Shown here piece by piece: positions 24,380-36,764 of a DNA stretch of 64,000 nucleotides (its first letter is position 1; the number at the start of each line of letters is the position of its first letter). The notes beneath the pieces are model-generated. The model saw only the letters and a program-made list of their open reading frames with translations. It was not told the origin of the DNA and did not search any database. The position numbers and the translations under genes are program-made. The stretch lies in the NCBI GenBank assembly GCA_963854835.1, contig OY978530.1, positions 19,619,437-19,683,436 on the forward strand, given 5' to 3'. The DNA comes from Megamerina dolium. Lineage: Eukaryota > Arthropoda > Insecta > Diptera > Megamerinidae.

Positions 24380-25230
24380 TGCCAGGCAAAAAGTTATCAG
24401 CTGAAGTGGTTCAGCTTATATACTACAATCGCCAGTTGGGAGAAAATGTGGAGAAGATATCAGAAATATTCTCTGTAACACGTAAAACAATTTATAATAT
24501 TTTAAATCGAGCTGAAAATGAGGGTAGATTGGAGCCAAAGTGTGGAGGTGGCCCTAAGCTTAAAATTACTGATCGGGCAGAGCGCTTAATGATAAGGGAA
24601 CTGCACAAAAATCCACAAATTTCGACCAGAACGCTTGCTGAGAAACTCAAGGAAGAGTGTGGTATAGTGGTTTCCCATGAAACTGTACGACAGCCATACT
24701 GAGAACAAATACTCATCAAGAGTTGCTCGTAAGAAGCCGTTGCTATCAGCACAAAATATTGAAAGACGTTTCTCTTTCGCCTCAAGGCTCATTTCTCAAC
24801 CTGATGAATATTGGGAAGACGTTATATTCTATGACGAGACAAAAATGATGTTGTATTACAACGATGGACCGACCAGAGTGTGGCGCAAGGCATTAACAGC
24901 TTTAGAAAATCGACACATAATTCCTACTATTAAATTTGGAAAAATGTCCATTATGATTTGGGGATGTTATCTCAAGCAGAGGAGTAGGAGAATTGGCTTT
25001 TATAGAGTCAACTACGGACGCACAACATTATTTAGGCATTTTGAAGAGTCATTTAATCAGTAGAGCGAAAAAATTTGGGTTCATCAGAGAGGGCAAACCG
25101 CATTTCAATTTTTATTAAGATAATGACCCAAAGCATAAGGCGAGTTTGGAAGAGTGGCAAAATATACCGAGCAATTATGACCTAAAAAAGTTGGTTTATT
25201 CTATGAATAAACACTACAATCCGTGATAGA
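24380..25230 (+). pseudogene. Tc1-C transposase, copy 2, frameshifted and deleted
   Basis: The first frame (to 24702) gives the HTH domain (KISEIFSVTRKTIYNILNR) and a second linker domain up to VSHETVR. The initiator ATG of copy 1 is absent. A frameshift near 24690 leads into 24712-25063, which holds the first catalytic Asp motif (DVIFYDETKMMLYYNDGP, followed by RVWRK) and an MIWGC segment. Downstream pieces show a DNDPKHKAS-type second motif near 25120 and the C-terminus KLVYSMNK near 25190. The region holding the third acidic residue is missing. The gene cannot make active enzyme. Confidence 0.8.
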
Positions 25231-25468
25231 TGCTAAAGGTGGGCATACTAAATACTAAATATTTTACTTGATCAAATTTTAACTAATAAATATTATAAAA
25301 AAAAAACTTTTTATCGTTTGTGAATAGTTTCTTGACAATTATAAAATTGAGTTAAATTTCTTTTTGTTGTATTTTTCTTTTCTTTTGTGTAGAACTTGCA
25401 ATTTTTTTTCATGAATCTTTTATAAATACTGCAAATATCTGTAACTAATAAAAAAAAATGTGTATATG

Positions 25469-25833
25469 GAAATAAATAAATAAATAAATATGTATCACTT
25501 AAAGTCCCGAAGGGCTCATTGGCCGAGCTTCTCTTCAATTACTGTTGTGCGTGTTAAATTTTAGACAGTATTAGAAGGGACCTACTTATTTTAGCCGGTT
25601 CCGAACGGCAGAACCCTTGCGACATCACTTTTTCTGAGCTTTGTCACAGAGTTCTTTTAGAAGCTTTTCATGGCAAGTTGTTACTGTCGGAAGAATTGCC
25701 AATTGCTTGCCGACAGGTGGGTACCGTTCGAAAGAAAAATCTTTTCTATATTAAATTTATTATGCATGAGCCGGGGATTGAACCACGACATACAGATCAG
25801 AAGGCCGACACACTAACCACTAACCACTAACCA
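25469..25833 (-). mobile_element. tRNA-derived SINE, copy 2 (nearly full length)
   Basis: About 365 bp in minus orientation. The tail at the left is (aaat)n. The body includes the complement of gaagctcggccaatgagccc. The head at the right contains a B-box-like ggttcaatcccc (near 25775) and a repeated accactaacc at the A-box end. It is inserted in the right inverted repeat of Tc1-C copy 2. Confidence 0.9.
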
Positions 25834-25870
25834 TTTTTTTTCAATGTATAAACTCATTCTTGACATACTG

Positions 25871-27005
<1,135 letters not shown>

Positions 27006-27021
27006 ATGCACACACATGCAT

Positions 27022-29766
27022 GGTTTTTTTTTTGTATTCGAAGGGGGAATCTTTTTTAGATACCGTCCACCATAGACGGCATGTACGATTCATACTGTCC
27101 GCTAAAGGTACACCTCATTCGGGACCACGCCCAGTCAGTATTATCTTACTATGCTGGACTTGCGAACCAGTACGCCTACGTACTAAACCCTTAACTCCGA
27201 CCTCTATAGCTTGTTTGTGTCCTGCGGGACCGCCGTTAAGCACTACTTCGCAGGACTAAGCTGAGCTAATATGCCTCTTCAAACATCCCGTACATGGCGT
27301 TCACACAGCTGCAGTTATATTTCTCCGCTGCCACTCCTTCTTCCTGAGCTCCTTGAGAGCTATTGCAGCCCATTCTTTCATCTTAAACCACACCAAACTC
27401 GATCGCAGCATATGGCTCACAATGTTATCAGGTGTCATCCTTTCATTTATTATCTTCTCTATGGTCATTCTCTGCGTCTCAAATCTTAGGCAGAAGAAAA
27501 AGATATGCTGAGCGTTTTCGCCAACAGTGTTGCAGAATGAACATTCTGTCGCGTCATCATGACCGAATCTGTAGAGGTACTCTCTGAAACAACCATGGCC
27601 CGTCAAAAACTGCGTAAGGTAGTAGTCTGTCTCTCCGTGTCCTCTTTCGACCCAAGCTTGCACGTTTCTGATGAGCCTGTGGGTCCACCTCCCTTTTCCT
27701 GCGGCGTCCCATTGACTTTGCCATTCATCTAGGCTCGTCTGTCTCTCCTCTTTCCGTTCGGTTGCCGTTAACCGCCTATTCAGGCTTTTGGTTCTGTTAT
27801 ATACTCTGCCCAACTCCGAGGCCATTATGTCCGGCGGCATAATGCCGGATATAATACCGGCACCTTCTTGTGACACTGTCCTAAATGCACATGCAACTCT
27901 AATAGCGCTTAACCTGAAAACTATCTTCACCTTCTTCGAGTATGTCTTTTGCCGCAGAGCTGCCCCCCATATAGGCGCCGCGTACATGAATATTGATTGA
28001 CTGACTTTAGCCAGGAGCGCTCTCCTACTCTGGCTGGGGCCACCAATGTTGGCCATGATTCTCGTCAGAGCCGCTGTCATTGTTGCCGCCTTCCCGCAGG
28101 CTTTTTCGATATGCGCCTTGAAGTTGAGCCTCGTATCAATCATTACACCTAGATATCTCAACGAAGGTTGCGTTGTAATGTTGTAGCCGTCAATGTTTAG
28201 GGTGATTTTTTCGAGTTTTTTCCTGCTCGTGATAAGTACAGCCTCTGTTTTCTGTACCGCAAGCTGGAGCTTTGTCGTCGTGAGCCAATCCTTAATTTTC
28301 GAAGCTGTCTCTCTGCAGTTGCTTTGAACTTGCCAGAGCTCCTTCGCAACGATCGTCACGGCAATGTCGTCCGCGTAGCCAATTATCTGGGCTTCTTTTG
28401 GCAATGGAAGGTTTAACACCCCATCGTACAGCACGTTCCACAGTAGCGGGCCAAGTACAGATCCCTGCGGCACTCCACCCGTCACCACGTAGCTTTTGGG
28501 CCCTTCGTCCGTGTCATACAACAGTAGTCTGTCAGACAGATAACTATTTATTATTCGCATTAGGTACGCTGGCGTTTCCTTTGCCTCCAATGCCCTCATA
28601 ATAAGATGCCAGTTTGCCGAGTTGAAGGCATTTTGTACGTCTAGTGTCACTACTGCACAATATTTTTTATCGCCATGCATCCATCTAGTGCCTTCTATGG
28701 CCTTGCCAGCAATGTCCGTCAATTTTCTAATTGCGTCTATGGTCGACCGATGTCTCCTGAAACCAAATTGGTTCTCGGACAGACCAGGTGGTTTCCTTTC
28801 TAGATGTTGTTCCAGACGCGTGCATATCAACCGCTCCAATATTTTGGCCATTGTATCAATCATGCAAAGTGGACGATACGCATTTGGCTCACCCGCCGGT
28901 TTATTCGGTTCTGAAGGAGGACCAGGCGCTGTTTTTTCCATACTTTCGGGAAAACACCCTCGTTCAAACATCTCGTAAAAAGCTCGGCAAAAGGCTTCGT
29001 GTTATGATTAATGGCGATCTTCAGCGCCTTATTCGGGATGCCATCAAGTCCAGGCGCCTTTGCGTTACCGAATCTCTCCGCCGCTAAGATAATCTCCGAC
29101 TCGTCGATTTTCACTGCCTCTTCTATTGGGGGTATCACCATATACGGTTGCAAGTCTTGCGCCGGAAAAAGCGTTTTTACTACCTTTGCTAGGAGGATAG
29201 AGCAGGTTGGTGCTTTACCTCTACCACCTCTGACCTTGGACATCACTATCTTATACGCGTCGCCCCACGGGTTCTCGTCCATCCTTTCACAGAGTTCTTT
29301 GAAGCATGAGGACTTGCTGCTTTTGATCGCCTTTTTAAACTCCTTGCGTTTCTTTTTGAAGCATTCACGTAGTATTATATGCTCCGGCGTACCTTGGCTT
29401 CTTTGGGAGAGACGTCTTGCTCTATGACATTCACTTCTTAATGTATTAATCTCCTGATTCCACCAGTACGTGGGCTTTCTAAACATATTCTGTCTTTTTC
29501 TGCACATGGCGGCGTCGCAAGCTTTACTTACGTACTTTGACAGCATGTCAGCCTGTCGGTCCACGTCGTTTGAACAGTCTGGGTTCACGTCTAGAATGAG
29601 TTTGAAAATTTCTTCATCGAGCGTTTCCACTTTCCACCCTCTAGTTTGTGTTTTTTATAGGCCCCCTCGAATCTGCTTATGATTGCCGACTTCCATCACA
29701 ATAGCAAGGTGGTCGCTATGTGTGTAAAAGTCGCACACCTGCCAGCTTGTCGATCGAACGCATGCA
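27022..29766 (-). mobile_element. 5'-truncated R1/I-type LINE
   Basis: On the minus strand it starts inside the endonuclease domain near 29766, runs through RT and a C-terminal zinc motif, then a 3' UTR of about 270 bp and a poly(A) of about 10 (seen as T at 27022-27032). Truncation at the 5' end next to a (GT)n array is typical of LINE insertion. The family differs from the jockey and RTE copies here. Confidence 0.85.
27301..29766 (-). pseudogene. R1-like LINE endonuclease-RT protein, one frameshift
   Basis: Residual endonuclease end (FYTHSDHLAIVMEV, with the SDH motif) lies near 29720. The frame 29630-28900 gives the linker and first RT motif (GNAKAPGLDGIPNKALK), then shifts near 28920. 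The frame 28971-27301 continues with YRPLCMIDTMAKILERLI, ENQFGFRRHRSTIDAI, VTLDVQNAFNSANW and GGVPQGSVLGPLLWNVLYD. IGYADDIAV (catalytic ADD), YLGVMIDTRL and a C-terminal CSFC...HIFFFC zinc motif follow, as in R1-clade proteins. A stop separates the endonuclease end from the linker near 29655. About 800 residues remain, with few lesions, so the insertion is moderately young. Confidence 0.87.
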
Positions 29767-29767
29767 T

Positions 29768-29826
29768 GGTATATATATGTGTGTGTGTGTGTGTTTGTGT
29801 GTGTGTATGTGTGTGCGTGTGCGTGT
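29768..29826. repeat. (GT)n microsatellite
   Basis: tgtgtgtgtg runs with single tt, ta and cg changes, between the truncated LINE and the mariner terminus. Confidence 0.9.
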
Positions 29827-30340
29827 ATAGGTTGGTTAAAAAGTTTTGAAAACAAAAATTAAAGAATATGCATTTTTAAATGAATTTCGATTTTTTATTC
29901 AATTTAATCTCCCTCAACTTGAATACATATATTCCAATGATCCTCGATTATTTTTATGTCGCGAAGGAATTGTTTAAAGTTTTTGAAGAGGTAAGTCGGT
30001 GGGTGCCAAATCTGGTGAATAAGGTGGGTGTTCAAGCGATTTGTACTTTAATTCATTCGATTTCGCCATCGTCAAAACGCGTGTGTGAACACGTGCATTG
30101 TGTTGATGAATATTATTTTGTTCTGGTTTTTCTCCCGAATTTGTTTATTAAGGTGAGCCAGGAGGTTCAATATTCAGCGCTTAATCCTTACCTTTCTTAA
30201 GATAATCAATCCATAAACTCTTTTTGACAACACAAGAAATTGATGCCATGATCTTTTGTGCCGATCTTTCTGACTTCATCTGATTTGTACTATGTAACAA
30301 ACAACAAATCCATCATGACGTCAAAATTTCCAAAATCTTC
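29827..30340 (-). mobile_element. Mariner-like element 2, 3' half
   Basis: Starts with the mariner-type terminus taggttggttaaaaagtttt. The minus strand encodes the third catalytic motif, HPPYSPDLAPTD (near 30000), followed by decayed C-terminal sequence. Upstream are a YLKKG segment near 30210 and QHNARVHT near 30090, where the family has QDNAR. The second catalytic Asp is therefore lost. Stops and frameshifts are frequent, and the 5' end fades near 30340. Confidence 0.8.
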
Positions 30341-31116
30341 CAGGAAAAAAAACACAATCTAAGACTTCAAGGTCACACTCACTAATATTAGATTTATTTG
30401 CAAATCCTATCACCTTCATCCGCCTGAAAAGAAAATCTACAAAAGGTCTCCTGTGCTAATGACAAACAGGTAAGGAATGGTTGTAACATGATACAACTTA
30501 AAAACATACACCAATCAACATTGGTAAGAATTCAACAATCAACACTTAGTAATCAACGTTCGTCGATCAACACGGAACAACAACCAACATTAATTTCTAT
30601 GTCATTCCCCAGAAAAGTTACGATTTAAACATGAATCCTATTCAATTTTATTCGATATGTTTCCTGGTGATGTTGCCGCTCCCTGGAATAGATTCGTGTT
30701 GCTGATAGATGCTGTTAATTAATGGTCACTCTATATTTTAAGAATGAAATGTAATTTTGTGATGTATCCCTTAAATTTGTATATAATTTTTTTGAATTGG
30801 ATGTATGCGCCCTACTATTATATTACTGAATTTATTAATAGTTATATTACTGAAGTATTTTAAGTTCTTTTTTAAAAATAACAATTAAAACTAATACTCA
30901 GAGAGAAATTAAAAAAAAATTCAAGTTTTCCTGAAGTTCTTTTGTATATTTGTTTTAATTTTTTTATGGAATTGTGTTGCCACTTTATTTTATATTTACA
31001 ATTTTTTTTTACTCTAGGTTATTTTTCTCATTCAATATTAACCTTAATTTAATTTCTTTTGTTATCTCTTTTAAAGTTTGCATTTTTTGTTCTCTCTAAA
31101 CTATTTGTTTTTTTTT
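30341..31116. other. No recognised gene; cluster of caatcaac motifs
   Basis: The motif (c)aatcaac(a) occurs about five times between 30508 and 30590, loosely spaced. The rest is T-rich with poly(T) tracts just before the LTR. No coding evidence. Confidence 0.4.
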
Positions 31117-31800
31117 TGTTGCAGGGTTATTACAAAAAGGCGGAATGTTTACGCCAGAATGCAAATGTCACGCACTGTAAATTTATTAATTTCGAAATTA
31201 TAATTTCCAGTGGGTTGGCAGCCCACCGTAAATTTATCACGTTATTTTTCTGTTTGCAGTTCTCTCCCTCTCTCTCTATCATCCTATTTTTCCTTTTCTT
31301 ATGTACTATTTTTATACAACACTACGTTACCCAACGACTAAGCTCATAGTCGTTGGTCAACGCCCTTTTTCCGTAGCACCGAACGTTGGTTTTTGCTTGC
31401 GAATAATAAATGTACTTCAACGGCCCTCGAACCGTGAGGTACCGACGAACCTAATTCCCTAAGTGTTACGAGTCCTCTCGGAACTTCAAAACTGATCACC
31501 TGAAAAGTGGAGTTGAATTTGTAAAGTTACTTACCGGCTCTTTTGTCCTATTCAATAAAAGTGCTTAGTTGTTCCAGCTTCCTTTGGTTTTATTTTCCCT
31601 ATTTTGACTTATTCACTTTTGCAAACTTTTAATCTTAAACACTAATACTGGAGGACCTCGTAAGGATCGCAGAATTTACACACTTCACTTATTAATGTTC
31701 ACTCACAACTTATATAAAATTTTTCCTAAAACTATCCACATACAAATCTACCCACATACCAACCTACAATCTACAATCCACAGTCGACAATCGATGTATT
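31117..31800 (-). repeat. Gypsy-2 3' LTR remnant
   Basis: Begins with tgttgca at 31117. Near 31630-31670 the minus strand has ctgcgatccttacgaggtcc, matching 45463-45482 of the LTR at 44907-45701, and gttggtatgtgggtagatt near 31765 also matches. The first 400 bp of the LTR are not recognisable here. Confidence 0.65.
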
Positions 31801-32087
31801 TTGTTTAGTTTTGAAATTTAATTCTCGTTTATCAATGCTTTGTACATTTTGTTCTCATGATTTTATGTATGCTCGGTATTATGTTGTTGTATGGTGTTTT
31901 TGTAGAGGGTTACATCATCGAATTTAATATTAATCTAATTTTGGTGGAAAGGTTTTATTAAATTATTGTGGTGCTTTTTCCATTTTCCGTCCGATTTGTA
32001 TAGTCGTTGTTACTGGGACTAAATTTGTTTTCCTCGTTTGATTTTTTAATTAAACCTTTTCTCCTACTCTAAAATTTATCGGGTGTA

Positions 32088-32096
32088 TGTTCTTGT
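32088..32096. repeat. Target-site duplication (left) of jockey copy C
   Basis: tgttcttgt, repeated at 33991-33999 directly after the poly(A). Confidence 0.85.
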
Positions 32097-33990
32097 GAAA
32101 AGTTCTCGTGAAAGTCACCAATAAGAGTGGACGTGTTTGATAGAGTCGGAAAAGTGATTGTTTTCGGTAAAAATAAAAATTTTTAATATTTTGCGAAAAG
32201 ACGCTAAGAAACTCAGTGAGTTATTTCGGTGATTTTTTTTTTTAGAAAAAAAAAAAATAAACAAAACAATAATATCGTTTGCAAACATTTTGTTTATAAT
32301 ATGAGTGTTCAGCGCTCTCCTCTCCGACAACGGCAATCGCCTGTTAATGTGTGTGTAAACAATAATTTGCAATCACCCGCGCAAACCCCGCCGATAAGTG
32401 CATTATCAAAAAAAACAGTTGATACACACTGCACAAGTGAAAGTAACAGTGCAAATCTTTTGCCTGTACATATTCCTCACTCTAACACTACATCAAAATT
32501 TGCAACAACAATAAATACAGACAAAAAAAATAATTTATTCTCTCGTGATATACTATCTCCCTCTATACCGTGGAGTGTACAATGCGCTTCTCCTGCTGTA
32601 ACACCAACAGCTACAAGATCAAAGCAAACAAATAACGGCCTTTCTACTGAAGTGCATGACCCAGTAGTAATAGCAACTAGTGCGATGACTAATAAAGAAC
32701 CAGTTGCTGTTCAAACTGGAATTGATCGCTACATTACTGTAGTAAAGGGAAAAAGAAGTCCACAAAATTCAAAACAAATGAATTCAACAAAAATTCAAAA
32801 GCAGAACACTGCTCCTATTAGTTCGGAAAATAGATACGCTTTGCTTTCAGGTGATGAAAGTGACGAAAATATTATCTCCAAGAAAAATTTCAAACCCCCA
32901 CCCATTTTCTTAAGAGAACGCAACTCAGATAAGTTGATTTCTAGAATTACAAGTCTTATAGGACCAAAGAATTTCCACGTTGTTCCTATTCGCAAAGGCC
33001 AAATTGAGGAAACGAAAGTGCAAATCTACAGCGAAACTCATTATAGCAAAGTAATTGCGGAATTTGATGCTGTAAAAAAGAATTACTACACATATCAGCT
33101 AAAAAGTAGTAAAGGCTTAATCGTTGTACTCAAAGGCGTCGAACCCAACGTTGACATTAACGAAATCAAACTTGCCCTTCAGGAAGAAGGGTTTCAAGCC
33201 AAAACAGTATTCAACATTCTCAACAAGAGCAATATACCTCAACCGTTATATCGTATTGAGCTTCAGCCTGAAACAAAACCCCTAAAAAAAGGTGAAGTAC
33301 ACCCCATATATAAAATTCGATATTTATTGCATCGCAAAATCACAATCGAAGAACCCCATAAGAGAACTGGACCTCCTCAGTGCAGTAACTGCCAAGAATA
33401 TGGACATACTAAGACATATTGTACCCTGCCAGCTGTTTGTGTGATTTGTGGAGATCTCCATAAATCAAACATATGCCCAAAATCTAAAGGCGATGCTAGC
33501 ATGAAAAAATGCAGCAATTGTGGAGGTAATCACACCGCAAATTATAGAGGTTGCCCAGTATATACAACCCTAAAGCTAAATTTCTCCGCTAGCAATCAAC
33601 CTCTAAAACCAGTTGAGCAAACTCAGATAGCCAACTCAAGTAAGAGACAATATATTGATGCAACACAATTCTTCTCTGCAATCCCAAACAAGAATCAAAC
33701 CAATTCATATGCTAGCGTGTTAAAACAAAACCCACACCAACAAAGCAATGTAAATAATGAGCAGAAACACTCACTGCCCACCGAACAGCCAAGTACCCTT
33801 GAACATTAGCTTCAAACATTGATTCAGAATATGAACGAATTCATGAACTCAATGAACTGAATATGCTGTGAAATTGCTATACCTACTCTTATTTAGTTTG
33901 TAAGATTTGATTACTTATTGTTAGTTTCTAAGTAATTTTAGAAAGATCCAATAAAAAGGCTTGTAAAAAAAAAAAAAAAAAAAAAAAAAA
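32097..33990 (+). mobile_element. Jockey-like LINE copy C, ORF1 only
   Basis: Has a 5' leader, a complete ORF1, then jumps at about 33835 straight to the 3' UTR (gaatatgctgtgaaattgct, found in copy A at 6522-6541). It ends with a 26-base poly(A). All of ORF2 is missing. The 9-bp target duplication shows that this short form inserted as a unit. It was presumably mobilised by ORF2 protein from a full-length relative. Confidence 0.87.
32301..33809 (+). CDS. Jockey ORF1 protein, intact, 502 residues
   Basis: The frame is open from ATG 32301 (MSVQRSPLRQRQ) to TAG 33807. An in-frame extension upstream begins at an ATT at 32229 and is probably not used. The first 250 residues are rich in Ser, Thr, Asn and Lys. 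A central region (near residues 205-335, with FHVVPIRKGQIEE and VVLKGVEPNVDINEIKLAL) resembles the RNA-binding fold preceding the knuckles in this group. Three CCHC knuckles follow (CSNCQEYGHTKTYC, CVICGDLHKSNIC, CSNCGGNHTANYRGC). The C-terminus is Gln-rich and shorter than in copy A because of the downstream deletion. It would bind LINE RNA and form the particle. Of the jockey copies here, only this one keeps an open ORF1. Confidence 0.85.
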   Translation: MSVQRSPLRQRQSPVNVCVNNNLQSPAQTPPISALSKKTVDTHCTSESNSANLLPVHIPHSNTTSKFATTINTDKKNNLFSRDILSPSIPWSVQCASPAVTPTATRSKQTNNGLSTEVHDPVVIATSAMTNKEPVAVQTGIDRYITVVKGKRSPQNSKQMNSTKIQKQNTAPISSENRYALLSGDESDENIISKKNFKPPPIFLRERNSDKLISRITSLIGPKNFHVVPIRKGQIEETKVQIYSETHYSKVIAEFDAVKKNYYTYQLKSSKGLIVVLKGVEPNVDINEIKLALQEEGFQAKTVFNILNKSNIPQPLYRIELQPETKPLKKGEVHPIYKIRYLLHRKITIEEPHKRTGPPQCSNCQEYGHTKTYCTLPAVCVICGDLHKSNICPKSKGDASMKKCSNCGGNHTANYRGCPVYTTLKLNFSASNQPLKPVEQTQIANSSKRQYIDATQFFSAIPNKNQTNSYASVLKQNPHQQSNVNNEQKHSLPTEQPSTLEH

Positions 33991-33999
33991 TGTTCTTGT
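33991..33999. repeat. Target-site duplication (right) of jockey copy C
   Basis: tgttcttgt, the same as 32088-32096. Gypsy-2 integrase sequence resumes here. Confidence 0.85.
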
Positions 34000-34434
34000 C
34001 GTACTGTCTTTTGGCGTTTTCCTTTGCCTTTTCCTGATTTGCCTTAATTAGTTCGTGGGACCTCTGTACTTGATATTTTAATAACTTATTTTGGTCTTCT
34101 GCGTTGTACAATGGTGTTCTTTTGGTCTTCAAATTTGTTGGTATGTTGGTGTTAAAGCCATATAGTATGCTGAAAGGTTTTTTATATAATCTTTAATCAT
34201 CATCTATGTTCTGAAATAAGTTTTCAGAGCACCCTGATGTCCTCCTAATGGTGAATAGCGGAAATTGCGTAGTACCGTCATTATGTTCTTTTCATTATTG
34301 AGTAGCTCCGCATTTTCGCTTTCTGTATTTTCTGCTTCACTAACCAGGTCCTGCTCGTCGTCGGAATTTCCTTCAGGTTCTTTTGTATTTTTGTCTTCAA
34401 CCTTGTTTCTTCCCATAGAACGAGTCTTAACCAT
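34000..34434 (-). pseudogene. Gypsy-2 integrase, catalytic core deleted
   Basis: The minus frame 34434-34204 gives an acidic linker and the start of the zinc-binding domain (YSPLGGHQGALKTYF). A few codons later, near 34190-34165, the sequence is already at the far C-terminal part (LYGFNTNIPTNLKTK), which continues to QRSHELIKANQEKAKENAK. The whole DD35E core, roughly 600 bp, is absent, whereas Gypsy-1 keeps part of it (1379-1711). The tail continues on the other side of the jockey insertion (32087 to about 31980). Confidence 0.8.
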
Positions 34435-34508
34435 AGCTACTTCAGGTTCTGTCTGTGGTACTCCCCTGAATGCGTCTATATTTAAACTTCTTTTATCTAG
34501 ATTACAAA

Positions 34509-36560
34509 TTATCTCAAAATCAAATTCAGATTGTGCCTGAAACGTGCTAAATGTGATGTCTGATCCTTTAGGTTTGCAATTCCTCGTAGTGGCTGATGGT
34601 CGCTGTAGATCTTGAACGGTCTACCGAGTAGATAAGCTTGATAATTCTTCACAGCCCACACGATGGCCAGGAATTCCTTTTCGATGGTAGAATACCTTTT
34701 CTCGTTATCACTGAGCGCCCTGCTCGCAAAGGCTATTGGTCCATCTTTTCCAATTTCACCTTGTGATAGAATTGCACCTACAGCCTCGTTGCTGGCATCT
34801 GTTGTTAACACAAAAGGTTTAGAAAAATCTGGGTAGGCTAAAATTGGCGGAGAGCAAATTGCTTGCTTCAAATCTTCAAAAGCTTTCTGACATTTTTCTG
34901 TCCATTCAAATTTCGCGTCTTTCCTGAGTAGTTTGTTGATTGGCAGTGACATACTAGCCATATTCTCAACAAATTTTCGGTAATAATTTACTAAACCTAG
35001 AAATGCCTTTCTTATCTTTCTTATTTTTTGGCACAGGAATATTTTTAACACATTCCACCTTACCAGGGTCTGGTAACGCTCCTTCGTCAGTGCATTTATA
35101 GCCTAGGTAAATTATCTCTTTTCGTAGAAACTGGCACTTTTATGTATTTAACTTCAAGTTATGTTTACGTAAAAGTCCAAATACTCCTCGTAAACGCGAC
35201 TCATGTTGTGCTAAGTTCCGACCATAGAGGACGATGTCATCCAAGTAGACAAAACAATCTATACCTTGAAGTCCTGATAGTACATGGTTGATTAGTCTTT
35301 GGAAGGTGGCAGGGGCTCCTGTTATACCGAATGGCATTCTGTTAAATTCATAGTGCCCAACACCTGTACTAAACGCTGTTTTTCTCTGTCTGATTCTTTC
35401 AATAACACTTGATGATACCCACTGGCCAAATCAAGTGTTGTGAAATATCTACAATGACCTAACTGATCTAATATTTCATCGATGCGGGGATTGGGAAAAA
35501 CGTGTTTAATGGTGGCGTCATTTAATTTCCTGAAATCTACTACTAGCCTCCATTTTCTTTTACCAAAATTATGGGAGAATTCCAGGGCGATGAGCTGGGA
35601 ATAATTATGTCGTATTCCAACATTTTGTTTACTTGCTTATTGATTTCTTCCTTCTGCGCTTCTGATAGCCTGTACTGCCTTTGGTTGATTGGCGCCTGGT
35701 CTGCTTTTAATGGTATTGTGTGTTTTATACCTGTGGTGTGAGACAGTTTGTCGCCTTCCCAAAAAATAAATCATGGAATGACTTAAGTATACCGTCTATG
35801 GATCTCTTTTCCTCAATGTTTAAGTTTTCGTCTAGCTTAATTGTTTATAATATTTTGTTAACCCTTTTTTGGCTATCAGTTTCCTTAATGTTATTTATTT
35901 TATGAGCTATGACGTATTCTTCGTGTTCTAAATGATTAAATTTACTTATATTAATTTTAAGCTTATTATTTACAATATATGAATCTATATTCGTATTGAG
36001 TATTGCGACATACTTTGTGTTGTCCGTCACACTGCCCAATGTCTCACCTAAATATATTCCAGGAGATACTTCCTGTCTCTGTACTATAATTGTTTCGAAA
36101 TATGTATTTACTTTAATAGGGACTACCTTCATAGTTCTCCCAGGTACTACAACCTCACTGGTGTGTAGTATTCTATTACCCTCGTACAATGGTTTGAGAA
36201 GTAAAGTCAACAAATGCTGTTTTCGTTCACCGAAGAAAATCAGCTTCTTTTTCATAGTATTTATAACCGATCGGTTCCATAAATTGTCTCTACCTAGGAT
36301 ACCATCAGCAGGTATCCCTCTCTCTTCAGAGATTAAGTGTAGTTCTAAAATCAAATCTTTCGTTCTCTCATGTTGGACTGCTACTGACCCTAATGTGGTG
36401 ACAAATCCTCCGAATGCACCACTAAGATTTTTCTTTAAATGTCGCTTCTTGCTAACAGATTCATTAATTACTGATGACTTTATTAAGCCCCAGAGTCTAC
36501 AAGTAAAATGAGTTTTCCATTTTTTGCTCCCTCACACGGAAACTCAATGAACACATCATC
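34509..36560 (-). pseudogene. Gypsy-2 protease-RT-RNase H
   Basis: Read leftward, the protease region near 36540-36480 includes the remains of an LLVDSG motif, followed by RGIPADGILGRDNL and a 150-residue spacer (36354-35845). The RT has MPFGITGAPATFQRLI and CFVYLDDIVLY (YLDD, 35337-35140). The connection and RNase H domain follow at 35051-34509 (YYRKFVENM, LTTDASNEAVGAILSQ with its catalytic Asp, STIEKEFLAIVWAVKNY, IYSDHQPL). The motifs are well preserved but stops and frame changes near 35060-35120 and 35340-35840 prevent a full Pol. Confidence 0.83.
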
Positions 36561-36764
36561 TACATCAGAGACTCCCAAACAGTAGCCATGTTTGTTATTA
36601 CTGGATGGAAAATATGGTTAAACAATCCCCCTGGACGCTTGACCACCAACTTCCGTCATGTTGTTATCTAACTTGGAATGTGTGTCAACAATCTCTAAGG
36701 ACGCATAACTGACACCTTCAACTTTCAACTGGCCTACTTTTAGCAAAATTTTGGGGTTCCCGGT

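Larger units (their letters stand above)
24023..25870 (+). mobile_element. Tc1-like transposon C, copy 2, with a SINE in its right repeat
   Basis: The left end cagtatgtcaaaaatgagtt is preceded by TA. The right inverted repeat starts near 25316 and is broken at about 25469 by a SINE, then resumes with caatgtataaactcattctt and ends at 25870. About 45 bp of the repeat present in copy 1 are missing at the SINE site. The transposase gene between is dead. Confidence 0.85.
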
